From NCBI GenBank assembly GCA_030686995.1, contig CM060684.1, positions 13,563,897-13,627,896 of the forward strand: a DNA stretch of 64,000 bases, in the 5' to 3' direction. The stretch comes from Artemisia argyi. Its lineage: Eukaryota > Streptophyta > Magnoliopsida > Asterales > Asteraceae. Made by a program: the position numbers and the translations under genes. The notes beneath the pieces are model-generated. The model was given only the letters and a program-made list of their open reading frames with translations. It ran no database searches and was not told the DNA's origin. Positions within the stretch are counted from its first letter, which is position 1. Each line of letters opens with the position of its first letter. Positions 11,263 to 22,968 of this stretch are shown in pieces.

Positions 11263-12400
11263 TAGAGCTAATTCTTGAAATACCCCAAAGGTACAAGGGT
11301 ACTCACCTCATATGCCCCAAAAATTTTCAACTTCTTCAAATGCCCTGTGGTCAACTGTCGCCCCTGAATTCTTGGACGACTATTATAGATTGTTGACATG
11401 TGTCTAAGGGTAGGCGTGTTTTTTTTAATTTTGTCTATAGTATAATTACATATTTATCCTTACTCTATCTCTCTCGCCCCTGAATTTTTTTTAAACGTTG
11501 ATGTTCTTCAGGTTGAGTTTCACCTGGTTCCATGCCCACTTCTATTAACAAAAAAAGTCAATATAGACACTTTTTGTTTTCGTCAAAATGTAAATGGCTT
11601 TGACTAGGTTTTCAAATAAAAAACAAGAAATGTTACAAAGAGATATTGATGTTGCTCGTAGTTTAAAAAAAATGTTCACCTGGTCCTTTTTGTTGGCTTT
11701 TCATTATTTTCAATATCTTGTAATTTTCTGTTTTGGATATGAGGATTTGTTTTGGTATGTAGATTTATTTAATTGATTTTGATTATTGTTGCAAAAAAAA
11801 TGTGATTCTTGTTTTTCGATAGGGTGGCCGGAGCGGCGGTGGTGGTCGGAGTGGGTGGTGGTGGTAGCCGGAGTAAGTGGTGGTGGCTGTAGTTGGTAGA
11901 ATAATCAAAATGTACAAGTTTTAAAGCAATATGTATAAAAGAAAGTGTGAGGGTATATATGTAATTTACACTAAAAAAAATAAAAATAATATAAAAAGAC
12001 TATACTTTTTGGCATAAAGAACTTTTATATGACTTAATACATACATTTTTTTATTTTTTTTAGTCAATTAAGTTGAATTCAAACACCACCTAAGAACTGT
12101 AAGCGACTAAATTCACAAACGTTTTTTACGATAATATATCATGATTTTTGACAAAGTTCATGTTACGCTAAAAATATCATGTGATTCCAGAGAACCTCCA
12201 GAAATAAACCCCTTTGAGTCTGCTCACTAAAGAAACTATGTTAAGACCACCATACTGACACTATCATTGACATAAGCATGCTAAACCCGGTGTGTGAGTG
12301 TGTATATACAGTAGGTCATTCTCTATATAATAGACATATGTGCTATTGTCATTTTTTTTTCTTTTTTTTTTTTTTGAATTACGCCTCACTCTTCAAATAG
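11263..12400. other. Intergenic stretch with no clear gene
   Basis: AT-rich sequence. A G-rich patch at 11820-11890 repeats GGTGGTGGT and CCGGAG words. I see no supported coding region. Confidence 0.5.
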
Positions 12401-12844
12401 ATGTTCGAAAGAGTTGATGAGTTAGCAACATGGAACAAGAAAATTTTCAAAAAAGCATCCGTAATGAGAGGTTCAAGTAAAGCTCTAAAACTCATGAAAA
12501 ACATTGTTTATCAGTTCATCCATAATGAGTTTTTGTCTTGAAAGTCTTACGTTTAATTTGAAAAATTACTTGAGAAGTATTATAAGATAAATGATTTTCT
12601 TGATATATGACTATGATGTGTTAACAATGTATGTATTTGTTTTATAATCTTTAAGAGATCTGGTTTGTTTGAATTTATAAATGTTTTTGGGATGTTAGGC
12701 GTTTTGTGGTATTTAGTATGTCATAAATGCATGTTTTTTCTTTAGTTGATGCAGGGTCTATCCATGATTGATAGTATTCCTTCAACTTTGTCATTAACGG
12801 ACAAGCTTCCAGATATCTTTACTCAATCTCATAAAGAGAAATAA
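12401..12844 (+). pseudogene. Possible two-exon gene remnant of unknown family
   Basis: An open stretch starts at ATG 12401 after an AATAG acceptor-like site and runs about 48 codons (MFERVDELATWNKK...) to a TGA near 12547. A second open stretch follows TTGATGCAG at about 12756 and ends at TAA 12842-12844 (GLSMIDSIPSTLSL...). The amino-acid make-up looks protein-like, but I recognise no family and no promoter. It could be the tail of a decayed gene or chance. Confidence 0.25.
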
Positions 12845-13075
12845 CATGAATTGTTCATTTTTGTATAATTTAGCATATTCATTTACATGTCACAATAACT
12901 CGTGTTTAAAAAAAAATACATTAAATTAATATATATACTGATAATAATATTTATAAGTAATAACAACAACATATATGTTTTATTTTTTTATAATATAAAT
13001 ATAGAGGGTATAAGAGTATTTATTACGTTTATTAAGTTGTTAAAAATTTAGCAACATTTCATTAATCACCTTCAC

Positions 13076-13106
<31 letters not shown>

Positions 13107-14160
13107 TTTACAAAATTGACAATGTGTTTTAGATGAAATGTTGTTAATACAACATTTCATTAATTACCTTCACTTTTTTTAGCTTCATCCCGAGACCGTA
13201 TCCAACCCTTTTGAGACCAATTTTAAATATACACACCTGGCAAGATTTGAACTATTAACTTCTTGTTAGAAAATCAATGAACTTGCCACAATTAAAAAAA
13301 GAAGGTTTAATAATAAGACACAATGACAAAATACTTCATGAAGTCATCATTGAAACTTATTGAATTATTTATGCAATATGGCTGAAATACATTTTATTCA
13401 AAAATTACAAAGAATTCAGATATGTTTATTCGATGGATTGGTAACTAAAGAAGCAACATAATCTTAACGAAAATGTAGTAGTCGAGATACTAAATTGTAA
13501 ACTCGTTAATTACACCGAAATATCTCACTTGTTCGGCTCAAATGAACGTTTTACTTATTGGATTTATTTGCACTTTGAGTAGTCATGTCGTTTAATACAA
13601 TTAATTAGCTTGGCGCTTGTTCGGAGAAAAGGCAATTCAGAAACTAATTTCAAAAAAAGTTTCAAAGAAGTAAAGCCAAGTCGCACACCATTCTTTTGTA
13701 TGTAAGTCTAGTTTTCTAAAGTTTGATTCAACATGCATTGTATCAACAACAGAAAATGTCAAATTCTTAATGGACTTTTGTAAAACATGAAAGTGAACCA
13801 AATTGCTCACATGCATTGTATATAAATTTAATAAAAGTGGTTTAAGGAAATAAAAGGGACAATGTATCTCACACTTATGTCCTCAATTTGCCTCTGCCTT
13901 AGGGAACAATGCTTGTGGTACGTGTGGTTTGATTTTTTAATCAAAGATTGAATTTCAATCTAACTTTGAAACTGAATCTAATTCAAATGAAAAATAACAC
14001 ATATAATTCTTAGCTAGGATTCAAGAAATAAAGAACAAACAGAATATTCAGGGTTTTGGTTACTCGAATATGCACAAAATGGTTAAATATATGAGGTTTT
14101 CATGTTCAAGTTAACTATATGCGGCTTAACCATAGTATCTGTGTCACGGTTTTGAATATT
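12845..14160. other. Intergenic stretch with short repeats
   Basis: It contains a T tract (about 13076-13101), a direct repeat of about 29 nt beginning CAACATTTCATTAAT (13052 and 13150), and a perfect inverted repeat at 13133-13160 (ATGAAATGTTGT, four-base loop, ACAACATTTCAT). No gene is seen. Confidence 0.5.
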
Positions 14161-14776
14161 AGGTTTTGTAACTATATAGAGTTATCAGGGAAATGGATTG
14201 CTAAGGTATCTTTTTTTCCTTTTCCAACTCTTTTAAAACATGCAATACAATTTTCATTTAGATTCTTTTTGATTCCTTGCAGAGCATTCATAAGATGCTA
14301 AAAGATGGTATAGACACATGGGCTCCAAAACTTCCTATAGAAAGGGTAATAGTAGCCCATCCCTCATTGGGCGAGGAAATGGCTATGGATCTTATTCGAA
14401 TACTCCCCATTAGATACACGCTAATGAGTATATTTGAGTATTCCAAAGTTGATGCGACCATCGGTCATCCTATGGACGGGCTCAAATCTAATGAAGTATA
14501 CGTACATATTCATCCTTGTTATATTAATTTGTTTTCTATTTACATCTATATATATTATATGAAATTACATTTTCTGCCTGTTTTCAGTGGGATGGTGTTT
14601 GGGCTTCCGAACTACTGAATAAATGGTTTCCATGTGAAGAAAGATATGGAGAGGTGGTGACAAAAGGAAGAGTGCCTTTTATTCTTCCGAAGAGAGATTT
14701 CGAAAATGCTTACAAAGATATCTTTGCTTTGTGGTACTTTACTTGCTAAGTTTATCAAAACATATATATCAATGTC
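14161..14776 (+). pseudogene. Three-exon fragment of the unrecognised gene found complete at 50147-59866
   Basis: The fragment matches exons 7 (3' part), 8 and 9 of the 50-kb copy, with introns retained: an exon ending at about 14205, then 14283-14495 and 14588-14733. Exon 8 is the same length in both copies (213 nt) and holds WAPKLPIERV and HPSLGEEMAMDL. Because introns are kept, it arose by DNA-level duplication, not retrocopying. Similarity ends sharply on both sides (about 14161 and 14776), so this is a broken piece without start or end. A two-base difference in the first exon (ACTATATAG versus ACTATAG) shifts its frame. Unlike the 50-kb copy, exon 9 here has no stop codon. Function is unknown. 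Confidence 0.7.
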
Positions 14777-15008
14777 TAAGCTTTTAAAAAAATAACCACA
14801 CCTGTATCTTTGTACGATTATGCATTCCTCTTTGATTTTCTGATACTATGTCATGAATTAAATGTCTGTTTGTTTATTTTATTTTGTTTCAAAAGAACTT
14901 TTTATACTTCAACCTATCAAAAATTCTTTAAAAAAGTTAAGATAACATTGTACTGGCGAATGTGGATATTTAATTTGAGACTAAAGATATTTTTGCCAAG
15001 ACTAGTTG

Positions 15009-15013
15009 GATAA
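15009..15013. repeat. Target-site duplication GATAA (left) of the Ty3/gypsy element
   Basis: GATAA directly precedes the left LTR and recurs directly after the right LTR at 28721-28725, as expected for a 5-bp integrase cut. Confidence 0.95.
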
Positions 15014-17844
15014 TGTGACAACCGGCAGTTTATGGAGCTATTTTTAAAACCCGCATTACAACTTAAGTTCGTTTATAATTTTTATTTGAAATTTTCATTT
15101 CACAACGAACTTGTAAGACCTATGTTATGGATATTTTATTTAATGACGTTATGGAATTCGTGAATTATGTTCATAATTCATTTTTAATTATGTGATCGGT
15201 GATGTATATTTGAATTCTCACTTGGTACTACGTTGACTTTGGCACTAGGATTACCTAACATAGTTTTATGATTCGTCTTAACGAGTCCGTTATATATTTT
15301 AATTAATTACGAGAGGTTCTCGTGTGATATGGAAATTTTAAAATGAGTTCGGGTTCGGGCCACGTGTTTTTACATCTACCCACATTACCCGCTCAACCGT
15401 AATAATATCTTTATTATTACTATTATTATTATTATTCTTATTATTATCATTACATTTAAAAAAAAATAAATAAATAAATAAAAAAAAATAAAAAAAAGAG
15501 AAAAGTTAATAAAGGGGCGCTTGGCCCGGTTTTTACCCACACACAAACACAACACAAAAACCCTCACTACTCTCTCTCTTCCTCTCATCTTCTTCCCCTA
15601 TTTTCTTAACCCTAGCCGCCGACACTATTCCGGCCAGCCGCCGCCGCACCACCACTCCCACACCAAAAATAACACCACCACATTAACCATCTCGTCGAGA
15701 TCTTTCTTTTGAGCTATAACACGCGCCCTAACTCCCACATTAACATCAAATTCGAACCAAATCTTATCACGAATTCATCATCACTTCTTGTTATTTCTTG
15801 TGTACACTTCGATTCGGTATTATTTTGGAAGGTAGGACGAGTCTTGACTCGATTTATGGGCTCAAATCGTGACCGAAGGTCACGAATGGATGAGATTCGA
15901 ATGGGTTTTCATGTTAAACGTGATATAATGATGGGTTTTGAAGAAACTAAGTTTTTCTAATAGTTTGGTATCCGGGTTTGGTTTATCTTCGTCGGGTCGA
16001 GGTGTACCCGAGGGTGTTACCCTCGGTTTGAGCTTGTTCTTCCGATTAACTGATCTTGTTGATCTTGGTGTTCGATTGAGGGTGTTTGGATCCTCGTTTT
16101 TGTTGTTTGACCGACTCTTGATGGTCATGGTTAACCATGGTTGTCGACTGGATTCTTGGCCGACGACCCTAGTAGGTCGTGTGGTTAGTTTGGCTCATTT
16201 GGAGCTAGCCGAGACCATGGAGGTCTCGGGTGGGACCCACACTAGTTGTGGTGAGGTGTTGACTCGGGTTCGGCTTGGTAAACCGACCCGAACACTAACT
16301 TGGTTGATGTTATTTTTCTTATAATAATTGTGAACTAATTGTTATATCATTATTTGTTATGATTGTTTTTTGTATATGATTGTTGTTGTGGTATTATTTC
16401 TCGGCCGTATACATTGGGTCGAATTGGATATGGTTTTGGTATTGAGGAGTTGTTGTCGAGTGGAATGTGATATAAGGACCGGTTATGAGACGGTCGTTAG
16501 ATGACGGAGATAGGTTAGTCAGGTACCGTAGTCGGACCTTATTGTTGTAGCCCGTGGTTGAGATTGTGATTGGACGGAGATTTATTATTTATGACTTTTC
16601 CTTATTGTTGGACTTGGACAATGAGCCGAGGGTCATGACTCGGACATATGACCATTTCGTATAACTCAATAACTATTAAAATTGAAACGAGAATAATAAA
16701 ACTCGTAATAATCATTATTGATAATATGAACGTTTGTATGAAAGTATATACGTGAATAACGTATATATATAACTATATAAACGCGTATATTAATAATAAT
16801 AATAATCACGAGTCGTATTATAAATAATACGATTAGATATATATTAGGCTACGAAAGTGGCGTAATATTATTAAACGTATTATTATTATAAAAATTGTGT
16901 TATAAACGGGAAACTCCCGACAATTATGAAACATTTAATAAAATGTCATTTCGAATATACAACGGATAAGTTTATTGAGTTAGGCGAAATTGTTGTCACT
17001 CGGGTCCAGGTAAGTTATTATTTGCGACGTTCGTGTTGTCACGGATATATGACGACTAATATAGATGTTTTCTATAATTAAATAACCACTTAACCGTGAG
17101 GTTGAGCCGGGTTGTTTGGTTATATGAAACGAATATATTAGTGGGCAGCGTATCCTACGACGCCCACAGGTTGTAGTATATGTAAAGTGTAATAGATTGC
17201 GAGTGTATATATCGGGAAATCTGGCCAATTTGACGATATATATGAGGAATTTATTAAACTACGATATATACTATATAGTATATATGTGCTATGTGCTTTA
17301 TATGTGCTTTAGATTGGGTGTAATCTTGGAACGGTATATTACGTAAATAAATACGAGGATTATCAAATCGACGGATTTGGTAAACTTTGGCGATTTATTT
17401 AAATGATATATTGGGCTAATATTAGATCTATAGTTTATTTTATCTTTTTATGTGTGATCTTGTTGGTTTGTTTTGAGTCGACCCACCACCCGTATGGATA
17501 CCAAACGCAAATACACCAAACTAATACGAAATGGATTTTCGGAAATAAAACGGATTCTCGTCCGGGTTTGGGAATATTATATATTGGAGGAAATGATTTC
17601 TGAAAGAGTTAATATTGTTAGGTCGTGCCAAGTCCGTAGTTGCTGTTTCGTGAGTTATCATACATCTTATTTCTACCTACCTCGTCTTGCTATTTTCTGG
17701 ACTTGAGGTGAGTCATAGCCCCACTTTTTACTCTTGAACTATGTTTTCAACGATTGGGGTGAGAAACGTGCAAATTATTTCATGTGGACTATTATCGCTT
17801 TTATATGCTTTCTAAACTTGCTATGCGTATGGACTAGGATATAT

Positions 17845-18012
17845 TGTCAACTTTAGTCACATATTTTTGTGTGTACTATTCAAGGTTGGCTTATTTGGTT
17901 ATTGATGGATTGTCAGCTTTAGTCACATAGTTTTGTGTGTACTATTCAAGGTTGGCTTATTTGGATTGTCAGCTTTAGTCACATAGTTTCGTGTGTACTA
18001 TTCAAGGTTGAC
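17845..18012 (+). repeat. Three-copy tandem repeat in the left LTR
   Basis: A unit built around TTTAGTCACATA, GTGTGTACTATTCAAGGTTG and CTTATTTGG occurs three times with slightly different spacers. The same array is in the right LTR at about 27965-28132. Confidence 0.8.
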
Positions 18013-18052
18013 TTACTTAGATACTGTAGTGTGCACCTATAGGTTATTAATA

Positions 18053-18192
18053 CTTCGGAGGTTATCCGAGTATTTATTGGTATTGCGGGGGTTACCCGAA
18101 TATCTATGTTGTTACGGAAGGGTATCCGTGTGTTTTGGTTATTGCGGAAGGGTTTCCGTGTGTTATGTTGAGAGCGGAGGGTATCCGCAGGC
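18053..18192 (+). repeat. Five-unit array of small CGGA...TCCG hairpins in the left LTR
   Basis: Five units of roughly 30 nt each hold a short inverted repeat such as CGGAGGTTATCCG, CGGGGGTTACCCG, CGGAAGGGTATCCG, CGGAAGGGTTTCCG and CGGAGGGTATCCG. The right LTR has the same array at about 28173-28312. Role unknown; RNA structure or protein binding are possible. Confidence 0.75.
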
Positions 18193-18603
18193 TTTTAGCG
18201 AATCCTTAGTCTAGCTAGCAAGCGTTTTGCGTATATGTCCACTATATTATTAGTTGAATTTAAACCTATGATCTCACCAGCGAAAGCTGACTTTTAGCAC
18301 GTTTTCTCAGGTAATTAAGTGTTGAGGTGCATGCTTGGATTGGAAGGCTCGGCTGAGGCACACGGTTATGGATCTATATTTTCTGAACTCTGATAATTAA
18401 ATTTGGACCTATTGTTATTTATTTTGGGCCTGACTCTGAATGATGTTGGGATAAATGTAAACCTTAAAACCCCGTTTTGGTTGTGTTTTTACTATGTTTA
18501 CTTTATCTCGTTCTATATTGTCTTGTGTTGGATACCAATCCCCGTAGCACCCCGAAAGCTTGTTGAGTCTTCCGCTGTATCAAATTTTGGGGGTGTTACA
18601 GAT

Positions 18604-18616
18604 TGGTATCAGAGCC
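18604..18616 (+). other. Primer binding site (initiator tRNA-Met)
   Basis: TGGTATCAGAGCC lies three bases inside the left LTR and complements the 3' end of plant initiator tRNA-Met, the usual primer for minus-strand synthesis. Confidence 0.92.
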
Positions 18617-18968
18617 AAGGTTATAGAGAACTAGGTAAATAAACGCCTAAACTATAACCGTATTTTTATAGAAAATGATCCTTGACTACCGCCCGCCAGC
18701 CCGCCAAGCCGAAGCATCTTCTATTATTTGAGGTATTATGAGATATTTGAGATGATTTGGGGTTTATGGATTTTAGTAATAAGATGGCGTTCTCGAGGAT
18801 TTATATGGTCTACATGTTTTATAAACATTTTAGTAATGCGGTGTTTGAAATTCTTTTATTGAGATTATATATGGAATTAATTGATGAGTATATTTGGTAT
18901 GGTATTATGAGTTGTGATTTAAGTTGTTTTGAAACACTTACACCTACCCTACGCCGTTGTCACAGACT

Positions 18969-20069
18969 ATGGCCTCCCATATGCCCGATGTCGTCGAGGA
19001 CATTCTTACTGCACCGGTTTTACCTGCACAGTTCATTATGGCATCTGATGATCCTTACCAGATGGCCATGACTCCAGCTACTGTATCACAGGCAGCTTCT
19101 ACTTCAGCACTACCTGCTGCATCTACGCAGGGACCCTCATCTTCTTTAGGGCTCCCTGGTACATCGAGGCAGCTTACTCTTCATCAGGCTTTGGCTCGTG
19201 TGGCACCACGCTTTGCCCACCGAGCTACGGCACGCATGTCGTTACGCCCTACTCCATCACCTTTACAGATTGATGCTCATTCTCTTCTGTCTGAGGCGCC
19301 ACCCACATCATTGCGTCGTCGTCCTAGATCACCTACTACATCTCCACATGGTTCACCTAGTAGGAGACGACGAGTGATGAGGTACTCTTCCGATGAGGAG
19401 GAGGAGTACGAGGGTGAGGATGAGGCTGATGACCCTGAGCGGGAGGATGACCCTCAGGAGGCTGAGCATGGTGATGATGATGACCCTGAGGAGGAGGATG
19501 ACCCTCAGGAGGATGAGATGCCTGATGATGATGATGATGAGTTAGCACCACCAGCTCAGGCTGAGGAGCCTGATTCACCTGTACACCCGATTGAGCCCGA
19601 TTCACCTGATCATCCGTTCTTGTTTGAGTTGCCACCTGGTAGTCCCGTTGAGTCGGATGCATCTTCTGAGGTTTCTGCTGAGCATGCAGAGTTGGGTGAG
19701 GTTGGCAGGTTGTGGGCTCGGATTACTGAGCTTAGTGACAGAGTTGCACGTGTATCTGATCGACTTGAGAGAGTTATTGGAGAGTTTCTAGCAGATTTGA
19801 GAGTTGATTTGACTGTCGCTGTGGGCAGGGCTACTGAGCTGAGGAGAGTTATGATGGATGTCCACGAGCATATTGATAGTTTGCAGCGAGGATTCGTTAC
19901 TGCTCGTGAGGCCGACCGCAAGCTTTGGCAAAGGAACGCCGAGCTAGAGAAGGAGGTGGCTGACCTCAAGAGAGACCGAGACACCCATAGCGTGGAGTTA
20001 GGATCGTTATGGAGGGATCTTGATGGCTTGAGGCAGGAGTTGAGGATTCTCCGTCAGCCACGTGGCTAG
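18969..20069 (+). CDS. Extra ORF upstream of gag: acidic protein with C-terminal coiled coil
   Basis: The frame opens at ATG 18969 (MASHMPDVVED...) and runs uninterrupted for about 366 residues. The first third is Ser, Pro and Ala rich with an arginine patch (SPSRRRRVMRYSSDEEEEY). The middle is a long acidic run of Asp, Glu and Pro repeats such as DDPEEEDDPQED. The last 110 or so residues have heptad-like spacing of Leu, Val and Arg, consistent with a coiled coil. It lies between PBS and gag in the same orientation and is separated from gag by about 350 nt. I recognise no enzyme motif. Similar extra ORFs upstream of gag are, as I recall, frequent in Asteraceae Ty3 elements. Its intact frame beside a broken gag-pol is notable. 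Confidence 0.7.
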   Translation: MASHMPDVVEDILTAPVLPAQFIMASDDPYQMAMTPATVSQAASTSALPAASTQGPSSSLGLPGTSRQLTLHQALARVAPRFAHRATARMSLRPTPSPLQIDAHSLLSEAPPTSLRRRPRSPTTSPHGSPSRRRRVMRYSSDEEEEYEGEDEADDPEREDDPQEAEHGDDDDPEEEDDPQEDEMPDDDDDELAPPAQAEEPDSPVHPIEPDSPDHPFLFELPPGSPVESDASSEVSAEHAELGEVGRLWARITELSDRVARVSDRLERVIGEFLADLRVDLTVAVGRATELRRVMMDVHEHIDSLQRGFVTAREADRKLWQRNAELEKEVADLKRDRDTHSVELGSLWRDLDGLRQELRILRQPRG

Positions 20070-20423
20070 TTGTTTGAGTTATATTATCTTGTTGCTTTCT
20101 TAGCCGAGGAGTGTTCGGTTAGAAAAGCTAGTTATCATATTTTGATGTATTTTGTACGGTATTCGTCTCTTTTGGAACGATTAGTTTGTTTTGTGTTATT
20201 CGTTAGTTAGAACGATGTTAGACCGCTATTGTATGGATGGTGATTATTAGTATATGGTATTATGTGATTTTGGGTGTTATGGAAATTGAGTCCTTAATCG
20301 CTTAATTGTTGTTACGTGGTGTATTGTTGCTATTCTGTCCATGATTGGTTTGTTGAAATGTTTTGTTGAGCATATCGATAAGTTCTACTGGAGACTCATG
20401 AACTTGTGTGATGTTACAGATCA

Positions 20424-21878
20424 ATGGCACCCCGTCGAAACCCTGTTAGGTCTACCAGGACTGGTCCTGCTGTGACTACACCTACTCCTGCTCGTCGAGG
20501 TCGTCGACCTACTCGAAATGTTGAAACTCCTACTCCTGACAACCTGGACACCACTAACCGTAACAACAGGAATCAAAATGTTGATGTTCAGGGAGACAAT
20601 GATCATGTTCCACTTAATGCACCTACTGTGGATCAAGCCATGATCAACCAACTCGTGGAGCAAAGAGTTGCTGAACTACTAGCTGAGTCGAATCATTCCA
20701 ACAATTCTGCTGGAACTTTTCCACCTGTTCGTGCTAATGGATGTCAATACAAGGAATTCAAGATTTGTGGACCCATTGAGTTTGGTGGAACTGAAGGAGT
20801 GGTTTACTTAGTCAGATGGATTGAGAAGACTGAGTCAGTGTTTAATGTCAGTGGTTGTGCGGAGAATGCGAAGGTAAAGTTTGCTTCTTTTACTTTCAAG
20901 GATGAAGCTCTGACTTGGTGGAACAATTACCGAAATGCAGTTGGGAGTGATGTAGTATATGTTATGACTTGGGAGCAATTTAAGTCCTTGTTGATTCAGA
21001 CTTATTGCCCAAGGAATGAGGTCAAGAAGCTAGAGATTGAGTTTTGGAACCACAAGGTGAAAGGTAATGATATGGCGACTTACAATCGTCGTTACCAGGA
21101 GTTAGCCTTGTTGTGCCCTGATATGGTGAAAACCGAGACTCAAAAGATTGAGAGGTATACTGATGGATTGCCTGTAGCTACGAGGAATGATGTAATTTCT
21201 GCTAGGCCTACAAACATCCATGAGACAATCACAATTGCTCAACAACTTATGGATTCGTTGGAATTAGAAGAAGCTGATAAGGAGAAGAATGGAAAGAGAA
21301 AGAGAGATCGTCACTCTAAGAGTAATGATCACCGAAGCAAGAGACAAGCTAAGGCTTATGCTATTGGGAATGGAGGTAAGAAGAATCAGAACGGTGATGC
21401 ACCCAAGTGTGATCGTTGCCATCAGCATCACACTGGATGGTGTAGTGTGACATGCCAGAATTGCTCAAGGAAAGGACATACAGCTAGGGACTGTAGAGCT
21501 CGACCTCTTGCAATGGTTCAAGCTACTCCTGAGATGAGAAAGAAGGCAGATGTTACCTGTTATGGGTGTGGAAAGAAGGGACACTATAGGAATGAGTGTA
21601 GAGAATCGTGGAACCGTGGAAATCAAGGCTCGGGTGGTAATGGGTACAATTATGGAAACCGTGGAGCTGGAGGAAATCGTGGACGACAAGATAATGGGGA
21701 CCAACGTGTGGAAGCTGGAGCTGCCCAAGGAAGAGTGTATGCACTCGGGAACGAGAGAGGAGAAGATCCGAACGTCGTTACTGGTACGTTCCTTCACAAT
21801 AATCGTTATGCTTCCATACTGTTTGATACTGGTGCCGATAGGAGTTTTGTGTCCACTACATTTGCACCCTTACTATAG
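20424..21878 (+). pseudogene. Gag and start of protease of the Ty3/gypsy element, ended by an in-frame stop
   Basis: Gag packages the element RNA. From ATG 20424 the Arg/Pro/Thr-rich N-terminus leads to a retrotransposon gag domain (about residues 110-250, with ALTWWNNYR and YCPRNEVKKLE). Cys/His knuckles follow: CDRCHQHHTGWC, CQNCSRKGHTARDC and CYGCGKKGHYRNEC. A Gly/Asn-rich linker then leads into the aspartic protease with the active site FDTGADRSF. The frame stops at TAG 21876-21878, about ten residues after the active site. The same frame continues after the stop, so this is a nonsense mutation in a gag-pro-pol polyprotein. The frame is otherwise intact. Confidence 0.9.
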
Positions 21879-22968
21879 AAACCTCCGATGGCCTTAGGAA
21901 TTGGATATGATATTGAGTTAGCTAATGGAAACATAGAGAGGATTAATACTATCATTCGAGGTTGTACGTTAAATTTCTTGAACCACCCTTTCAACATAGA
22001 TCTTCTACCCGTCACGTTAGGAAGTTTTGATGTAATCATTGGTATGGATTGGTTGTCGAAGTATCGTGCTCACATACTTTGCGACGAGAAGATCGTGCGT
22101 GTACCCTACGGAAAGGAAGTCCTAAATATACTAGGAGACCGAAAGGATTCTAGGAGCCCATCCCGATTAGCAGTTATATCTTGCACAAAGTTACCGAAGC
22201 TAATGGAGAAGGGATGTTATCTTTTCTTAGCTCAAATTTCTGAGAAGGGAGAGACGAAGAAAAAGGAAAGGTACATTGGAGATGTGCCTATAGTTCGTAA
22301 TTTTCCTGATGTGTTTCCCGATGATTTGCCGGGAATCCCACCGACTAGACAAGTGGAGTTTCAGATTGAGTTGATACCTGGTGCTGCACCTGTAGCACGA
22401 GCACCTTATCGTCTTGCACCTACCGAACTGGAAGAGTTGTCGAAACAATTGGCGGAGTTAGCCGAAAAGGGATTCATAAGACCAAGTTCTTCACCCTGGG
22501 GAGCCCCAGCCTTATTTGTGAAGAAGAAGGATGGATCGTTTCGTATGTGTATTGATTATAGAGAGTTGAATAAGTTAACGGTGAAGAATCGATACCCGTT
22601 ACCTAGGATCGATGACTTGTTCGATCAGCTTCAAGGATCGAGTGTGTATTCGAAGATCGATTTGAGATCGGGATATCATCAACTTCGAGTTCGTGAGGAG
22701 GATATTCCGAAAACGGCTTTCAGAACCCGTTACGGGCATTACGAGTTTCAGGTGATGCCGTTTGGGTTGACTAACGCACCAGCAATATTCATGGATCTCA
22801 TGAATCGTGTGTGTAAGCCATATTTGGATAAGTTCGTGATTGTATTCATCGATGACATTCTGATTTATTCAAAGAGTGAGAAAGAGCATGAGGAGCATCT
22901 AAGACTCATTTTGGAATTGCTCAGGAAGGAGAAACTTTATGCCAAGTTTTCGAAATGCGAATTTTGGG
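21879..22968 (+). pseudogene. Rest of protease and reverse transcriptase of the Ty3/gypsy element, ended by a frameshift
   Basis: The open frame resumes in the same phase after the stop. The protease tail carries [12 protein letters not shown]. The reverse transcriptase follows with PYRLAP, the [13 protein letters not shown] block, [29 protein letters not shown] and the catalytic [10 protein letters not shown]. At 22966-22968 a GGG run has one base too many compared with the expected reading (KCEFW then the conserved QFLGHVI block). This throws the frame into a stop at 23001-23003. The downstream domains lie in the next frame. RT is therefore split from RNase H and integrase. Confidence 0.9.

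Larger units (their letters stand above)
15014..18600 (+). repeat. Left (5') LTR of the Ty3/gypsy element
   Basis: It is 3,587 bp with TG...CA ends. It contains an AT microsatellite (about 15411-15490), a CT-rich stretch (15561-15600) that could be the 5' end of the transcript, a three-copy tandem repeat (about 17845-18010) and a five-unit hairpin array (about 18053-18192). Open frames inside it recur identically in the other LTR and have no coding features that I recognise. Confidence 0.95.

Noticed and set aside
15521..16324. Open frames in the left LTR (and identical ones at 25641-26444)
   Set aside because: They are inside the LTR leader region, are identical only because the LTRs are young, and show no known domain.
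19357..19662. Antisense His/Pro-rich frame
   Set aside because: It is the complement of the Asp/Glu-rich part of the ORF upstream of gag.
21465..21797. Antisense Ser/Thr-rich frames opposite gag
   Set aside because: They are shadows of the gag zinc-knuckle and Gly/Asn-rich region.
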